Shown piece after piece: positions 17,335 through 27,292 of a stretch of DNA of 64,000 nucleotides (within the stretch, counting starts at the first letter, position 1; every line of letters begins with the position of its first letter). Both the position numbers and the translations under genes were made by a program. Location: NCBI RefSeq assembly GCF_004768545.1, contig NZ_CP038636.1:620001-684000 (forward strand), in the 5' to 3' direction. The notes below the pieces were generated by a model. That model made no database searches, had not been told where the DNA came from, and saw only the letters and a program-made list of their open reading frames with translations. Source of the DNA: Cupriavidus oxalaticus (GTDB taxonomy: Bacteria > Pseudomonadota > Gammaproteobacteria > Burkholderiales > Burkholderiaceae).

Positions 17335-17892
17335 ATGCTGGTCGCCATTAGCGGCACGATGGTGGTCGCGGGCTACGCGTTGCGCCAGCTAACGGCGATG
17401 CTGTCGGGCGACGACGTGATGATTAATTGGGAGAACAAGGTCATGGAACGCACGCTGGAAACGCTGGGCAACCATGTCGCGGTTTGCCCGTTTGGCGCGG
17501 TTGGCCAGATGGTCGCCGCCCGCCTCCGAGATGCGGGATCGACCGTGCTAGTTCTCGATCCCGACGCGAAGCAGGCCGATAAGGCGTCCCGACTCGGATA
17601 CATGGTCATGCTCGGCGATCAGAATTCGTTCGACGACGTACTCGAACGTGCCAGACTGGATAACGCCCATGCGCTCTTCCTGACGGGTTCCGATCCCACC
17701 AGCAATCTGGAAATCACGCTGGTGGCGCACACGCTCAGTCCGGACCTCAAGATCGTGGGTATCAGGCGAGAACGATTTGCGCAGGATGTTGCTGCAAAGG
17801 GCAGGCGCGTCGACCGTGATCGACCAGAACGACATCGTCGCGCGCGCCATGGTTGTGCAGATCGATGCCCACCACGAGGCGCAACGCAAATG
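17335..17892 (+). pseudogene. Potassium-channel/TrkA-N (RCK) fragment with a frameshift
   Basis: A short hydrophobic remnant is followed by an RCK N-terminal Rossmann fold (HVAVCPFGAVGQMVAARLRD, VLVLDPD, YMVMLGDQNSFDDVLERARL, HALFLTGSDPTSNLEITLVA). Near 17785 the frame shifts: the next frame continues QRAGASTVIDQNDIVARAMV and stops at 17892. The pore helices and selectivity filter are missing. It is therefore the regulatory tail of a Kch-like channel or a similar transporter, inactivated by truncation and frameshift. Confidence 0.75.
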
Positions 17893-17960
17893 AAGCCCGG
17901 TGATTGCAGCGCAATCTAGAGACCGGTACGACAAGGCGACTTTTCTAGATCCGCGCGACC

Positions 17961-19679
17961 ATGGGACAAGAGTCATCAACACGTTCCACCGGTGGCTTTC
18001 GCGTTCCGCTGCCCGAATGGATCCGCGATTATCGGAAGACGTGGATCAAGCCCGATATCGTCGCCGGTGTCTCTGCTGCGGCGGTCGTCCTTCCGAAAGC
18101 CATGGCCTACGCGACTGTCGCTGGGCTGCCCGTGCAAGTCGGGTTGTACACGGCCTTCGTTCCGATGGTGATCTACGCCTTCCTCGGCACATCGCGCCCG
18201 CTCAGCGTGAGCACCACCGCAACGATTGCGATCCTCACCGCAGCCGCCCTGGCCAGGGCGGTCCCGGGCGCGGGCCCAGCTGACCTGCTAAGAGCCTCTG
18301 CAACATTGACATTGATGGTCGGTGCAATCCTCACGCTCGCAGGGCTCCTGCGGTTGGGTTTCGTTGCCAGCTTCATTTCCGATCCAGTGTTGACGGGGTT
18401 CAAGGCTGGTCTCGCGGTTGTTATCGTGCTGGATCAGTTGCCGAAGCTGCTCGGCATTCACTTCCCAAAAGGGTCGTTTTTCCAAAACATGCTGGCGATC
18501 GTCACGGGTATTCCACACGCAAGCGCAGCGACGGTCGCTGTGGCAGTGATGACAGCAGGTGCTCTGGTGGCAATCGAACATTTCTTTCCACGAGCTCCCG
18601 CCCCGCTGTTAGCAGTGGCGGGCGGGATCGGCGCCGTAAGCCTGCTCCATCTGCAATCTCACGGGGTCGACATTGTCGGCCATGTGCCGCCAGGCTTGCC
18701 TTCCGTCGCCATCCCGGAACTTTCTCTTCTCGCATCACTCGGGCCGGCTGCTGCGGGCATTGCTCTGATGAGCTTTACCGAAACCGTCGCATCGGGGCGA
18801 GCGTTCGTTGAGCACGGGGAACCCGTGCCAAATGCCAGTCGGGAGTTGCTGGCGATCGGGCTGGCTAATGCGGGCGGCGCGCTGTTGGGCTCGATGCCGG
18901 CCGGCGGAGGAACGACGCAGACAGCCGTCAACCGGCTTGTCGGTGCCCGCAGCCAGCTTTCCGAGCTGGTCACGGCTGCCGTCACGCTAGGCACGATGCT
19001 GCTGCTTGGGCCTTTCATTGGACTCATGCCGCAAGCCACAATGGCGGCAGTTGTCATCGTCTATTCGATCGGCCTGATCGAGCCATCGAAATTTCGCGCG
19101 ATTGCCGCTGTGCGGCGCACGGAGTTTCTCTGGGCCGTGATTGCGGTCTTCGGCGTTGTGCTGTTTGGAACGCTGCCGGGCATACTGACCGCCATTGTCG
19201 TCTCGTTTCTGGCGCTTGCTTACCATACATCCGATCCACCGGTGCATGTCTTGCGCCGCAAGCCGGGTACGAACGTGTTCCGCCCTGTGTCCGCTGAGCA
19301 CCCCGACGACGAAGCTTTTTCCGGCCTCCTGTTGTTGCGGCCGGAGGGTCCAATATTCTTTGCGAACGCCGAACGCGTCGGGCATAAGATTCGCACGCTG
19401 ATCAACCAATATCAGCCGCAAATCGTCGCGCTCCATTTGCGCGCCGTGTCCGATCTCGAGTACACGGCGCTGAAGATGCTGACGGAAGCGGAAAAGGAAC
19501 TGCGCAAGCAGGATATCGAGCTCTGGCTCGTTGGTCTCAACCCGGGCGTACTGGCGATGGTGCAGCGTTCGCCGCTCGGCGACGCCCTCGGGCGCGACCG
19601 GATGTACTTCAACCTCGATCGCGTGGTGGCGGCATGGCAGGCGCGGCGATCACTCGATCGCCAGGGGCCACTCGGGTAG
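17961..19679 (+). CDS. SulP-family anion transporter with STAS domain
   Basis: 572 residues, full length. N-terminal SulP block (DIVAGVSAAAVVLPKAMAYA), about ten to twelve hydrophobic segments to residue ~415, with the SulP signature around FISDPVLTGFKAGLAVVIVL, then a cytoplasmic STAS domain (about 440-560, ending ELWLVGLNPGVLAMVQRSPL). The family moves sulfate, bicarbonate or dicarboxylates in symport or exchange; the substrate cannot be read from sequence. No good Shine-Dalgarno before the ATG. PPK2 and SulP remnants just upstream suggest a duplicated ppk2-sulP neighbourhood. Confidence 0.92.
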   Translation: MGQESSTRSTGGFRVPLPEWIRDYRKTWIKPDIVAGVSAAAVVLPKAMAYATVAGLPVQVGLYTAFVPMVIYAFLGTSRPLSVSTTATIAILTAAALARAVPGAGPADLLRASATLTLMVGAILTLAGLLRLGFVASFISDPVLTGFKAGLAVVIVLDQLPKLLGIHFPKGSFFQNMLAIVTGIPHASAATVAVAVMTAGALVAIEHFFPRAPAPLLAVAGGIGAVSLLHLQSHGVDIVGHVPPGLPSVAIPELSLLASLGPAAAGIALMSFTETVASGRAFVEHGEPVPNASRELLAIGLANAGGALLGSMPAGGGTTQTAVNRLVGARSQLSELVTAAVTLGTMLLLGPFIGLMPQATMAAVVIVYSIGLIEPSKFRAIAAVRRTEFLWAVIAVFGVVLFGTLPGILTAIVVSFLALAYHTSDPPVHVLRRKPGTNVFRPVSAEHPDDEAFSGLLLLRPEGPIFFANAERVGHKIRTLINQYQPQIVALHLRAVSDLEYTALKMLTEAEKELRKQDIELWLVGLNPGVLAMVQRSPLGDALGRDRMYFNLDRVVAAWQARRSLDRQGPLG

Positions 19680-19818
19680 CTGTGCGTCGAGCAAGCCGGC
19701 CGGCTGCTCGTTCAGCATTCCAGACCGCAATGCCGCAGCCACAGCAGAGGGGACTTGAACGTCTCGACAGCGGCGCGCGCGATTTGGGCATCGCGTCTTC
19801 CGTTCGCGCGGCCACCGT

Positions 19819-22800
19819 TCAGGAAGGATTGGACGGCGACGAATTTCGCGATTGCGATTCGGTCGTGCGTCGAACCTTGAACCACGCCGCATACAGAGCC
19901 GGCATGAAGAAAATGGTCAGCAAGGTCGCAACGGTAAGGCCGCCCATGATGGCGATGGCCATAGGCGCCCAAAATATGCTTCGGGTCAGCGGAATCATGG
20001 CGAGGACCGTGGCCGCCGCAGTCAGCGCCACCGGACGCGTGCGATGCACGGCGGCATCGACGACCGCCGTCCAGGTGTCCCGCCCTTGCGCGATTTCCGC
20101 CTGCACCTGGTCGACAAGAATCACTGAGTTTCGCATGATCATCCCGCTCAACGCGGTAATGCCAAGAATGGCGACGAACCCGAGCGGCGCCTGGAAAATG
20201 AGCAGCGCCGCGACGACGCCGATGAGCCCCAGCGGGGCGGTGAGGAAGACCATCGTCATGCGCGAGAAGCTCTGAAGCTGCAGCATCAGGATTGTCAGGA
20301 TGGTGACCAGCATCAAGGGAAATACCGCCATCAGCGCGCGATTGGCCTTGTCGCTTTCCTCGACCGCGCCGCCGACGTCGATGCGGTAACCGAAGGGCAG
20401 CTTCGCCTCGATGTCCTCCAGGAGCGGCCGGATTTCCTGGGTCACTGACACGCCCTGCTCACCATCCTTGACGTCCGCGCGCACGGTGATCGCCATGTCG
20501 CGGTTGCGGCGCCAGAGCACCGGCTCTTCAACTTCGTACCGCACGCGCGCGACCTGCGACAGCGGCACCACCGTTACCTCGCGGGTATAAAGGTTCACGT
20601 CCTTCAGCGCGCCGAGGTCGAGCCGCTCGGAAAGCACCGCACGGGCGACTATTTCAATCAGATCCTCCCCCTCGCGCAAGTGGGACAGCGTTGCGCCGTT
20701 CGTGAATGTTTGGGTCACGAAGCTGACGTCGGCCGGAGCCAGCCCGAGCGCGCGCGCCTTGTCCTGGTCGAGGTCGAACTTTAGCGTGCGAACCGGGTCG
20801 TTCCAGTCGAGCTGGACGTCGCGCACTTTGGGGCTCGACGCCACCACTCTTTCGACTTCGCGGGCGATTTCGCGGACCTTCTGCGTGTCCGAACCGACGA
20901 CGCGGAACTGTACCGGGAACCCAACCGGCGGGCCGAGTTCGAGGCGGGTGACTCGAACCCACGCTTGCGGGAATTCCTCATTGACGGTTTCCATCAGGCG
21001 CGAGCGCACGCGCTCACGAGCCTTCGTGTCTTTCGTCATCACGACGAAGACAGCGTAGCCCGGGTTCGGCAGTTCGGGATTGAGGGCGAGATAGAAGCGT
21101 GGCTGCCCCGCCCCCGTGTAGGCCGTGAAGAAACGCACGTCCTGGTCCTTCTTGAGCACCGCCTCCATTTTCTTCACCTGTTCGGTGGTTGCGGCGAACG
21201 ACGCGCCTTCCTTCAGTCGCAGCTCGACGATCAGCTCGGGTCGCGCGCTGCTCGGGAAGAACTGCTGTGGTACGAACCTGCTCGCGCCAACCGCAGCGGC
21301 GAGCGCGGTCAACGTCGCCCCGATGACCCACCAGCGTCGCACGAGAGCCAGGTCGATCCATGTTCGCAGCTTGCGGTAGAAAGGCGTGTCATACGGGTCG
21401 CCGCCATGGTGCTCCTTTCCGAGGTCCTTCGGCAGCATGTTGACGGCCAGATACGGCGTGATGATCCCCGACACAACCCACGAGAACAGCACCGCGGTGC
21501 CGACGATCCAGAAAATGCCGCCCGCGTACTCGCCGGTGGTCGACTGGGAGAAACCGATCGGCATGAAGGCGCCAGCCGTAATGAGCGCGCCAGTCAGCCG
21601 CGGCATCGCAGTCGCCGTGTACGAGTAGGCGGCCGCCTTCACGCGGTCCCACCCTTCCTCCATTTTCACAACCATCATCTCGACCGCGATAATGCCGTCA
21701 TCCACCAGCAGCCCGAGGGCAATGATCAGGGACCCGAGCGAGACGCGCTCGAGATTCCAGCCCATTGCACGCATGACCAGGGCGACGACGCCGAGCACGA
21801 TCGGCACTGAAATGCCGACCACGATTCCCGTGCGCCAGCCGAGACTGATGAGGCAGACCGCGAGCACGATGGTCAGCGCTTCCAGCAGCGAGCGCTCGAA
21901 ATCCCAGATCGATTCGCTGACGACGGTCGGCTGATCGGCCACCCGTTCGAGTTCAACGCCATAGGGCAGCTCGAGCTGTACTTTTGCGACTGCCTGCTCG
22001 ATCGCCTTGCCGAGGTCGACAATGTTGCCGTCGTCGGTCATCGTGATGCCGAGCATCAGCACCTGCTGCCCGTTATGGCGTACCGTATAAATGGGAGGAT
22101 CTTCGTATCCTCGTGTGATCGATGTGAAGTCGCCGAGCTTGAGCAGCCGTCCGCCGGCGGCGATCGGCACGCTGCGGATTTCGTCCAGGTTATGGAACTG
22201 GCCGCTCACGCGCACAAGCACGCGATCGCCGTGCGTGTCGATCTGTCCGCTGGCCAATACGCTGTTTTGGCTTCTGAGGCTTTCAGCGATCTGCAGCGGC
22301 GTAATCCCGAGCGCGGCGAGCCGCTCGTTCGAGAATTCGACGTAAATCTTCTTGGCCTGCTTGCCATAGATGTCGATCTTTTTCACCATCGGCACCTTGA
22401 GCAGCTGCCGCTTGATATTTTCCGATACGTCGGATAGCTCCCATTGACTGATGCCGTCTCCTTTGACGGCATAGAGCAGGCCGGTCACGTCGCCGTATTC
22501 GTCGTTGAAGATCGGGCCGATGACGCCGTCAGGGAGCTCGAGCTTGATGTCGGTGAACTTCTTGCGCGCCTGGTACCAGGCCTCGCGCTGGTCTGCATGG
22601 GACGTGCCGCCCTTCACAGTGATCGTCATGCCGCCGTAGCCTTGGCGCGCATAGGTCACGACTTTCTCGAAATGATCGAGCTGCTCGAACTTCTTCTCCA
22701 TGCGGTTGAGCACCTCGTCCTGGACCTGTTGCGCAGTGGCGCCGGGCCAGATCACGAGCGCCGTCATCGACGGTACCGAGAAGTTCGGATCCTCGAGCTG

Positions 22801-22908
22801 GCCGAGCTTTGCGAAGCTGAGCGAACCGCCAATGCCAACCACGAGGATCAGGAACAGCACGATGGCGCGGTGGCTCAGCGCCCATTCGGTGAGATTGAAC
22901 GGCTTCAT
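19819..22908 (-). CDS. RND efflux transporter, inner-membrane pump subunit
   Basis: 1029 residues, standard for the AcrB/MexF-type (HAE-1) family. Starts with the first TM (ALSHRAIVLFLILVVGIGGSLS), has two large periplasmic loops, and keeps the proton-relay pair in LIIALGLLVDDGIIAVEM of TM4 as well as the late repeat ALSGMIMRNSVILVDQV. It uses proton influx to drive export of drugs, solvents or other small molecules through the adaptor and outer-membrane channel encoded just upstream. Its ATG overlaps the adaptor stop by ATGA, so the three are translationally coupled. Substrate unknown. Confidence 0.95.
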   Translation of the reverse strand: MKPFNLTEWALSHRAIVLFLILVVGIGGSLSFAKLGQLEDPNFSVPSMTALVIWPGATAQQVQDEVLNRMEKKFEQLDHFEKVVTYARQGYGGMTITVKGGTSHADQREAWYQARKKFTDIKLELPDGVIGPIFNDEYGDVTGLLYAVKGDGISQWELSDVSENIKRQLLKVPMVKKIDIYGKQAKKIYVEFSNERLAALGITPLQIAESLRSQNSVLASGQIDTHGDRVLVRVSGQFHNLDEIRSVPIAAGGRLLKLGDFTSITRGYEDPPIYTVRHNGQQVLMLGITMTDDGNIVDLGKAIEQAVAKVQLELPYGVELERVADQPTVVSESIWDFERSLLEALTIVLAVCLISLGWRTGIVVGISVPIVLGVVALVMRAMGWNLERVSLGSLIIALGLLVDDGIIAVEMMVVKMEEGWDRVKAAAYSYTATAMPRLTGALITAGAFMPIGFSQSTTGEYAGGIFWIVGTAVLFSWVVSGIITPYLAVNMLPKDLGKEHHGGDPYDTPFYRKLRTWIDLALVRRWWVIGATLTALAAAVGASRFVPQQFFPSSARPELIVELRLKEGASFAATTEQVKKMEAVLKKDQDVRFFTAYTGAGQPRFYLALNPELPNPGYAVFVVMTKDTKARERVRSRLMETVNEEFPQAWVRVTRLELGPPVGFPVQFRVVGSDTQKVREIAREVERVVASSPKVRDVQLDWNDPVRTLKFDLDQDKARALGLAPADVSFVTQTFTNGATLSHLREGEDLIEIVARAVLSERLDLGALKDVNLYTREVTVVPLSQVARVRYEVEEPVLWRRNRDMAITVRADVKDGEQGVSVTQEIRPLLEDIEAKLPFGYRIDVGGAVEESDKANRALMAVFPLMLVTILTILMLQLQSFSRMTMVFLTAPLGLIGVVAALLIFQAPLGFVAILGITALSGMIMRNSVILVDQVQAEIAQGRDTWTAVVDAAVHRTRPVALTAAATVLAMIPLTRSIFWAPMAIAIMGGLTVATLLTIFFMPALYAAWFKVRRTTESQSRNSSPSNPS

Positions 22909-24017
22909 GGCACACCTTGCCCGGTTTGCGAGGCGCCCGCCGCGCCTGCAAGCGCGACCTTCAGGCCTGGGGCCATCTTCTGCACTCCCGCAGTAACGAC
23001 TAGCTCGCCAGCGGGCGGTCCGGAAACGAGCACATCGTCATTGCGATAGCCGTGCACCGAAACGCTGATCAGATCGACCGTGCCCACTGGCCGGGAACCC
23101 TCGCGACGAACCACCCAGACGGCGGGCTGCCCCTTGTTCTGCGTAATGGCCGAGGCGGGGATCACTGCTGCCGGGACCTCGCCAGCCGAACGTTCAACCA
23201 GCAGCGTAGCGGTCGCGCCGAGCGGCAGCAGCCTGGGTACTGCCGGCTTCAGGCGGGCGCGGTATGTCCGGGTTTGCGCCGCGGCCTGTGGCGAGAGTTC
23301 GCGCAACTCGACCTCGAAGCTTTGCTCGGGCGCGCTAGCGAGCCACGCCTTGTATCGCGCCGCCCTGAACGTTGCGAGACGATCTTCCGGCAGATCGGCG
23401 ACTATTTCTGGCTCGCCCTCGTTCGCGATCGATACCATCGTCTGTCCTTCGGCGACAACTTCTCCCACCTCGAAACGCACGGCGGTGACGACGCCACTCC
23501 GCGACGCACGCAGCACCGTGTACTTCAGCCGGTTGCGTGCGAGCTCGAGCTTCTTCCGCTCGGCTTCTGCCGTCGCCGAGGTTGTCTGCGCGCCGGTCTG
23601 CGCCTTCTCGTCGTCGGAGACGCTGACGGAGCCGTCGGTTTTGAGCGAATTGAGCCGCTGCCGATCAGACTCGGCGAACCTCGCCTGTGACACGGCCGCG
23701 GTGAGCTGCTGTCGCGCCGCTTCCTCGGCAAGCTGATAGTCGGTGTCGTCAAGAACTGCCAGTACATCGCCCTCGCGAACCTTCTGACCGACCTCGACCT
23801 TGCGCTTGACGACCTTGCCGCCGACACGGAACGCCTCGTTGACTACATGGCGCGGCTGCACCGTGCCGACGTAACGGTCCGTCACCGCGCTATCGTCATA
23901 GCGGATCTCGGCAGTGCGGACCGCTCGAAGCGCCTCGGGGGCGGGCTTCGATCCGCATGCGACCAGCATCGCGGCACTCGGCAACACCGCGAACAACGCG
24001 CGTCGGGAGGTTTTCAC
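22905..24017 (-). CDS. RND efflux periplasmic adaptor (membrane fusion protein), lipoprotein
   Basis: 370 residues. Signal with lipobox-like LFAVLPSAAMLVACG at residues 7-21 (Cys lipidation expected). Barrel-sandwich hybrid halves (VVKRKVEVGQKVREGDVLAV and TVLRASRSGVVTAVRFEVGE) flank a helical hairpin, followed by the beta-barrel and membrane-proximal domains. It bridges the RND pump to the outer-membrane channel. Start and stop overlap the neighbours by 4 nt at both ends (24014-24017 and 22905-22908), showing one operon with coupled translation. Confidence 0.94.
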   Translation of the reverse strand: MKTSRRALFAVLPSAAMLVACGSKPAPEALRAVRTAEIRYDDSAVTDRYVGTVQPRHVVNEAFRVGGKVVKRKVEVGQKVREGDVLAVLDDTDYQLAEEAARQQLTAAVSQARFAESDRQRLNSLKTDGSVSVSDDEKAQTGAQTTSATAEAERKKLELARNRLKYTVLRASRSGVVTAVRFEVGEVVAEGQTMVSIANEGEPEIVADLPEDRLATFRAARYKAWLASAPEQSFEVELRELSPQAAAQTRTYRARLKPAVPRLLPLGATATLLVERSAGEVPAAVIPASAITQNKGQPAVWVVRREGSRPVGTVDLISVSVHGYRNDDVLVSGPPAGELVVTAGVQKMAPGLKVALAGAAGASQTGQGVP

Positions 24018-25543
24018 GATGGCCCCTTGTCTCGATCCATACTTGATGAATTGCCCGAAACCGGCGTGCCGTCAGGCGCGGCCGCAGGCTCGAAAACCTC
24101 CCAGCCTCCACCGAGCGCCTTGTAGAGCTGGACGCTGGCGAGCAGCAACTGCGTGCTGCTGTCGTTGGCGATCGCACGGACGGCCAACCGTGTCCGCTGA
24201 GCATCGAGCAGCGGCAGAAGATCGATCTGGCCGCGGTCGTAGAGGGATTGCGCGCGGCCCAGCGCCGCTTCCGCCGTCGACGCGGCGTCGTGCAGCAGTT
24301 GCGCCCGTTGGCGCTCGTCGTCGAGCGCGATCAGCGCGTTCTCGACGTCTTCGAGCGCTCGCACGATCGCGTCCTCATAGTGGAGCACCGCTTCCTTCTG
24401 ACCGCTTTCGGCGATGTCGTTGATCGAGCGCGTCCGCCCCGCATTGAAGATCGGCATTGCGATGAGGCCCGCTACGTTGCTGAATCGCGCAGGACCGAGC
24501 GCAATGCCGTTGAGGACAATCGACTCACGGCCGAACACTGCACCGAGAATGAGCCGCGGAAACCATTCCGCCATCGCCTGTTGCCTGCGCGCGTTGGCCG
24601 CATCGAGTTGCGCGCTTGCGACGAGCAGGTCCGGTCTGCGCTGCAACAGGGCGGCCGGTTGCCCCGGATGCGCGGGCGGGACGATGGCTTCGACGCCAGA
24701 TGGCGTGATGCTCGCGGCGTTGAAAGCCTGGTCTCCCACGAGCACCGCAATATGATGGCGCGAGATCGCAGCAAGCGTCTCGAGCGGCGGTATCGCCGCG
24801 TGCGTCTTGGATGCTTCTGTTTTCACGCGCTCGACATCGAACGGTGTTGCGAGGCCGACCCGTTCACGGGCGGTCACCAGGCGCAGCGTCTCATCTTGCG
24901 CAGCCGAGATCGCGCGCACGGTCTCCAGCTGGCGCAACGCCCCGACGAGCGTAAAGTAGTTCGTTGCAACATCAGTCAACACGAGAAGGCGCACGCCGCG
25001 CGCGGTATTCTCGACTGCGACCGCATCGGCTGCAGCCGCCTTCGCACCTGCCCGCAGGCGGCCGAACAGGTCGACTTCCCACGAGGCGGCGATACCGACC
25101 TGTCCCGCCCGCGTATTCGCCGCTTCGGGCACGAAGTTTTTCAGGGCAGTATCGTAGGTCGTCGTGTGATTGAAGCCGTTGGCGACAACGATCACGGTCG
25201 GCAAGAGCCACGACCGGCTGATCGTTTCTCCGGCTCGCGCGGCGCGAACGCGTTCCGCCGCGATCCGGATGTGCCGGTTTTCGTGCGCCGCGCGACGAAC
25301 CAGATCGGACAGCACCGGATCGCCATAGCTATCCCACCAGGCGGCCTCGGGCTCCTCCACAGATGCCGACGTGGCCGCGAACCTTCCGTGAACCTCGATC
25401 GAGGGTTGCATCACCGGTGTTGCGCAACCAGCCAGAACAACCGCCAGCGACACGGTTAACGCGACCGCCCTGCAGCGACCCGTTACGTCACCAGGGCGGG
25501 TTGGACGCCTCGTCGTATGAAAAATGGTAGATGTTGGCAGCAT
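24014..25543 (-). CDS. Outer-membrane efflux lipoprotein (NodT/OprM type)
   Basis: 509 residues from the ATG at 25543. That start gives a proper lipoprotein signal (RCRAVALTVSLAVVLAGC lipobox, Cys near residue 42); the longer frame from 25636 puts the signal too far inside. Two repeats of the TolC-like fold follow, with the typical DLFGRLRAGAKAAAADAVAV and ALEDVENALIALDDERQRAQ helices. It forms the trimeric exit duct of the tripartite pump with the two downstream products. As the first gene of the operon it should lie closest to the promoter; no regulator gene is adjacent. Confidence 0.93.
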   Translation of the reverse strand: MLPTSTIFHTTRRPTRPGDVTGRCRAVALTVSLAVVLAGCATPVMQPSIEVHGRFAATSASVEEPEAAWWDSYGDPVLSDLVRRAAHENRHIRIAAERVRAARAGETISRSWLLPTVIVVANGFNHTTTYDTALKNFVPEAANTRAGQVGIAASWEVDLFGRLRAGAKAAAADAVAVENTARGVRLLVLTDVATNYFTLVGALRQLETVRAISAAQDETLRLVTARERVGLATPFDVERVKTEASKTHAAIPPLETLAAISRHHIAVLVGDQAFNAASITPSGVEAIVPPAHPGQPAALLQRRPDLLVASAQLDAANARRQQAMAEWFPRLILGAVFGRESIVLNGIALGPARFSNVAGLIAMPIFNAGRTRSINDIAESGQKEAVLHYEDAIVRALEDVENALIALDDERQRAQLLHDAASTAEAALGRAQSLYDRGQIDLLPLLDAQRTRLAVRAIANDSSTQLLLASVQLYKALGGGWEVFEPAAAPDGTPVSGNSSSMDRDKGPS

Positions 25544-25943
25544 TGCGCGCGGGGCCAGCAGAGTTGGTACTGGTGCAATGGAAGGCCGGCGTGATTCGGG
25601 TTCGCGGCACAGACCCAACGCCAGCCGGTCCACCAAGCCAGGTCTCCTATGCAGACGATTATGGCTGGCACTGCGACCGCGGTTACCTGTCAGCCTGAAA
25701 TCACGTTAATCATTCTGTAGCCCAAAAGCTTGACGCAGATCAGAGACTGACACTGTGAAGCTCGGGCGGCCAAGGCCATGCGGCGGCCCCTCGCCCAGGG
25801 TAGACGTCTATCGTTGAGCGTTAGGCACCGGCATGGAATCCTGCGCAGGAATGGCAGGATTTCCGCAAATGATTCGAATTCATTCCCCAGGCATGTTTGG
25901 AGACCTCAACACACCAGAAACACCCACCTTCTCCCGCTCCCCG
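25544..25943. other. Gap upstream of the efflux operon
   Basis: About 400 bp. It should contain the efflux operon promoter on the minus strand and the 3' end of the coiled-coil gene transcript. Short plus-strand frames here have no ribosome sites and no recognisable product. No clear operator palindrome is visible. Confidence 0.4.
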
Positions 25944-26963
25944 CTACAGCAAGCGCTCGGCCTCGTCGAGCAGGCTCATGCGCGACAACATCGCTGCGCG
26001 TGCGAAGCGCACCAGCGTGAACGTCCGGACCAGCGGCGGATCGCCGGGAACACGCGCCGTCAGCAACTCCAGTTCATGCCCGGGCACGGTGCTGCCCTCC
26101 GGCAAAAGCACATTCATCAAGCTTAGCCGCCTGCGCCGGCTTTCAATGGAGAAGCACGACCTTGCATCCTTGAACACCGCCGCCATGCCTTCCAACTGGC
26201 GGTCAAGCGCGCCGGACTTGTCGCCCAGTTCGCCCAGTTCCCTGTCGTTCTGTTCGATCTGCTCGCGCAGCCGGGCCCGTTCCCCGGCGTCCGCTTGCTC
26301 GTCGCCGCCCATCACCGAACGCAAACCGGTGCTCTGCCGTTCCAGCAGGCGCAAGCGCGCCTTCAGCAGACCATGCTCCCGCTCCAGCACATCGCGCCGC
26401 GATGTGTCGGCAGCAATATTGGCAAGGCTCTGAAGGGCCAGCTGATCCAGCATTCGCCGGACGATCTCCTCGCGCAGCGTCGCATCGGTCGAGCCGCAAA
26501 TCCGGACCTCATGGTCACTGAAGCAGACCCTGGTCTGTGGCACCTCGGCACGCATCACATCCCCTTCGAGGGCAATGCCCAGGGTACGGCGCTCCGTCAT
26601 CGTCATGCCCAGCACGGCGTAGGCGTGGTCCGCGCCAGTGGACGCATCGAAAAACTCGCGTAGGTCCGATGAGCGGCTGAAGGCGAGCTCCACGTCATGC
26701 GCCGTGCCAAAAAAAGCATGAATATAGGGATCGGTTCCCCACGTTGCCGCGCTGGCTTCCCGCGGCGCCGGCAAGCCGGCTACGAGGCCCCGCACATAAT
26801 CGAGCGCCATGCCGACCGCGGGGCCGAGCCGTTGCTGGTAGCGCGGCACCAGCCGCAGACGCGGGCTGAACCCGAGCACGCGCTCCGTCAACCCGGCGAT
26901 CTCTTGCTCGTCATGCGGGTGCGCCCCGGCCTCACGCCGCCGCAGCCAGTTCAGAATACTCAT
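25944..26963 (-). CDS. Unknown coiled-coil protein
   Basis: 339 residues from the ATG at 26963, which has AGGGAG at 8 nt; the longer frame adds only eight residues. N-terminal basic LNWLRRREAGAHPH, then an alpha/beta region to about 190 (HAYAVLGMTMTERRTLGIAL, VRICGSTDATLREEIVRRML), a central coiled coil at about 200-270 (LLKARLRLLERQS, RARLREQIEQNDRELGELGD) and a C-terminal beta-rich part. No enzymatic motif recognised. It is next to the RRM-type genes and the DUF3141 gene on the same strand and may belong with that storage/acyl module, which is inference from position. Confidence 0.7.
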   Translation of the reverse strand: MSILNWLRRREAGAHPHDEQEIAGLTERVLGFSPRLRLVPRYQQRLGPAVGMALDYVRGLVAGLPAPREASAATWGTDPYIHAFFGTAHDVELAFSRSSDLREFFDASTGADHAYAVLGMTMTERRTLGIALEGDVMRAEVPQTRVCFSDHEVRICGSTDATLREEIVRRMLDQLALQSLANIAADTSRRDVLEREHGLLKARLRLLERQSTGLRSVMGGDEQADAGERARLREQIEQNDRELGELGDKSGALDRQLEGMAAVFKDARSCFSIESRRRRLSLMNVLLPEGSTVPGHELELLTARVPGDPPLVRTFTLVRFARAAMLSRMSLLDEAERLL

Positions 26964-27010
26964 GCAACTGCTCCCTTCACACTTCACACGCGTCGCCCTG
27001 CTCTGCGAGG

Positions 27011-27271
27011 TCAGCTATAGCGCTCCGCCATGACCAGCGCGCTGAGGTTGTGGCCTTTCCAGAACATGTTGTGGATGCGCGGCTGAAGCTTGCGCAAGGA
27101 ATCCGGATCGAGGGAATGGAAGGTCAGCGTCACAGCTGGCCGTGACCCGTCCCCCGGAACATGCTCGATTTCGTCGAACGGTGGGAGGCCGTACTTGACC
27201 AGGAATGCCTTGATCTCGTCATCGGTCGTGCCGCTCACGATATTCTCCAATAACGCAAGGACATGATTCAC
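27011..27271 (-). CDS. Small RRM-fold RNA-binding protein, copy 1
   Basis: About 86 residues from the GTG at 27271. The sequence has the RRM order: HVLALLENIVSGTTDDEI (beta1-alpha1), FLVKYGLPPFDEIEHV, then VTLTFHSLDPDSLRKLQP (beta3-alpha2) and NLSALVMAE (beta4). It resembles the second protein at 27542. Start is uncertain: an ATG at 27264 has the best-spaced AGGAG but is out of frame and stops after nine codons, and GTG 27238 has GGAG at 6 nt but would lose beta1. One lost base near the start would restore an ATG-initiated frame, so a mild frameshift is possible. Upstream in the same frame is an unrelated hydrolase remnant. Confidence 0.55.
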   Translation of the reverse strand: MNHVLALLENIVSGTTDDEIKAFLVKYGLPPFDEIEHVPGDGSRPAVTLTFHSLDPDSLRKLQPRIHNMFWKGHNLSALVMAERYS

Positions 27272-27292
27272 TCTCCTCAGTTGCTGCCGGGG

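Noticed and set aside
24248..25459. 403-codon plus-strand frame opposite the efflux lipoprotein gene
   Set aside because: Antisense shadow with Arg/His-rich composition and no start signal.
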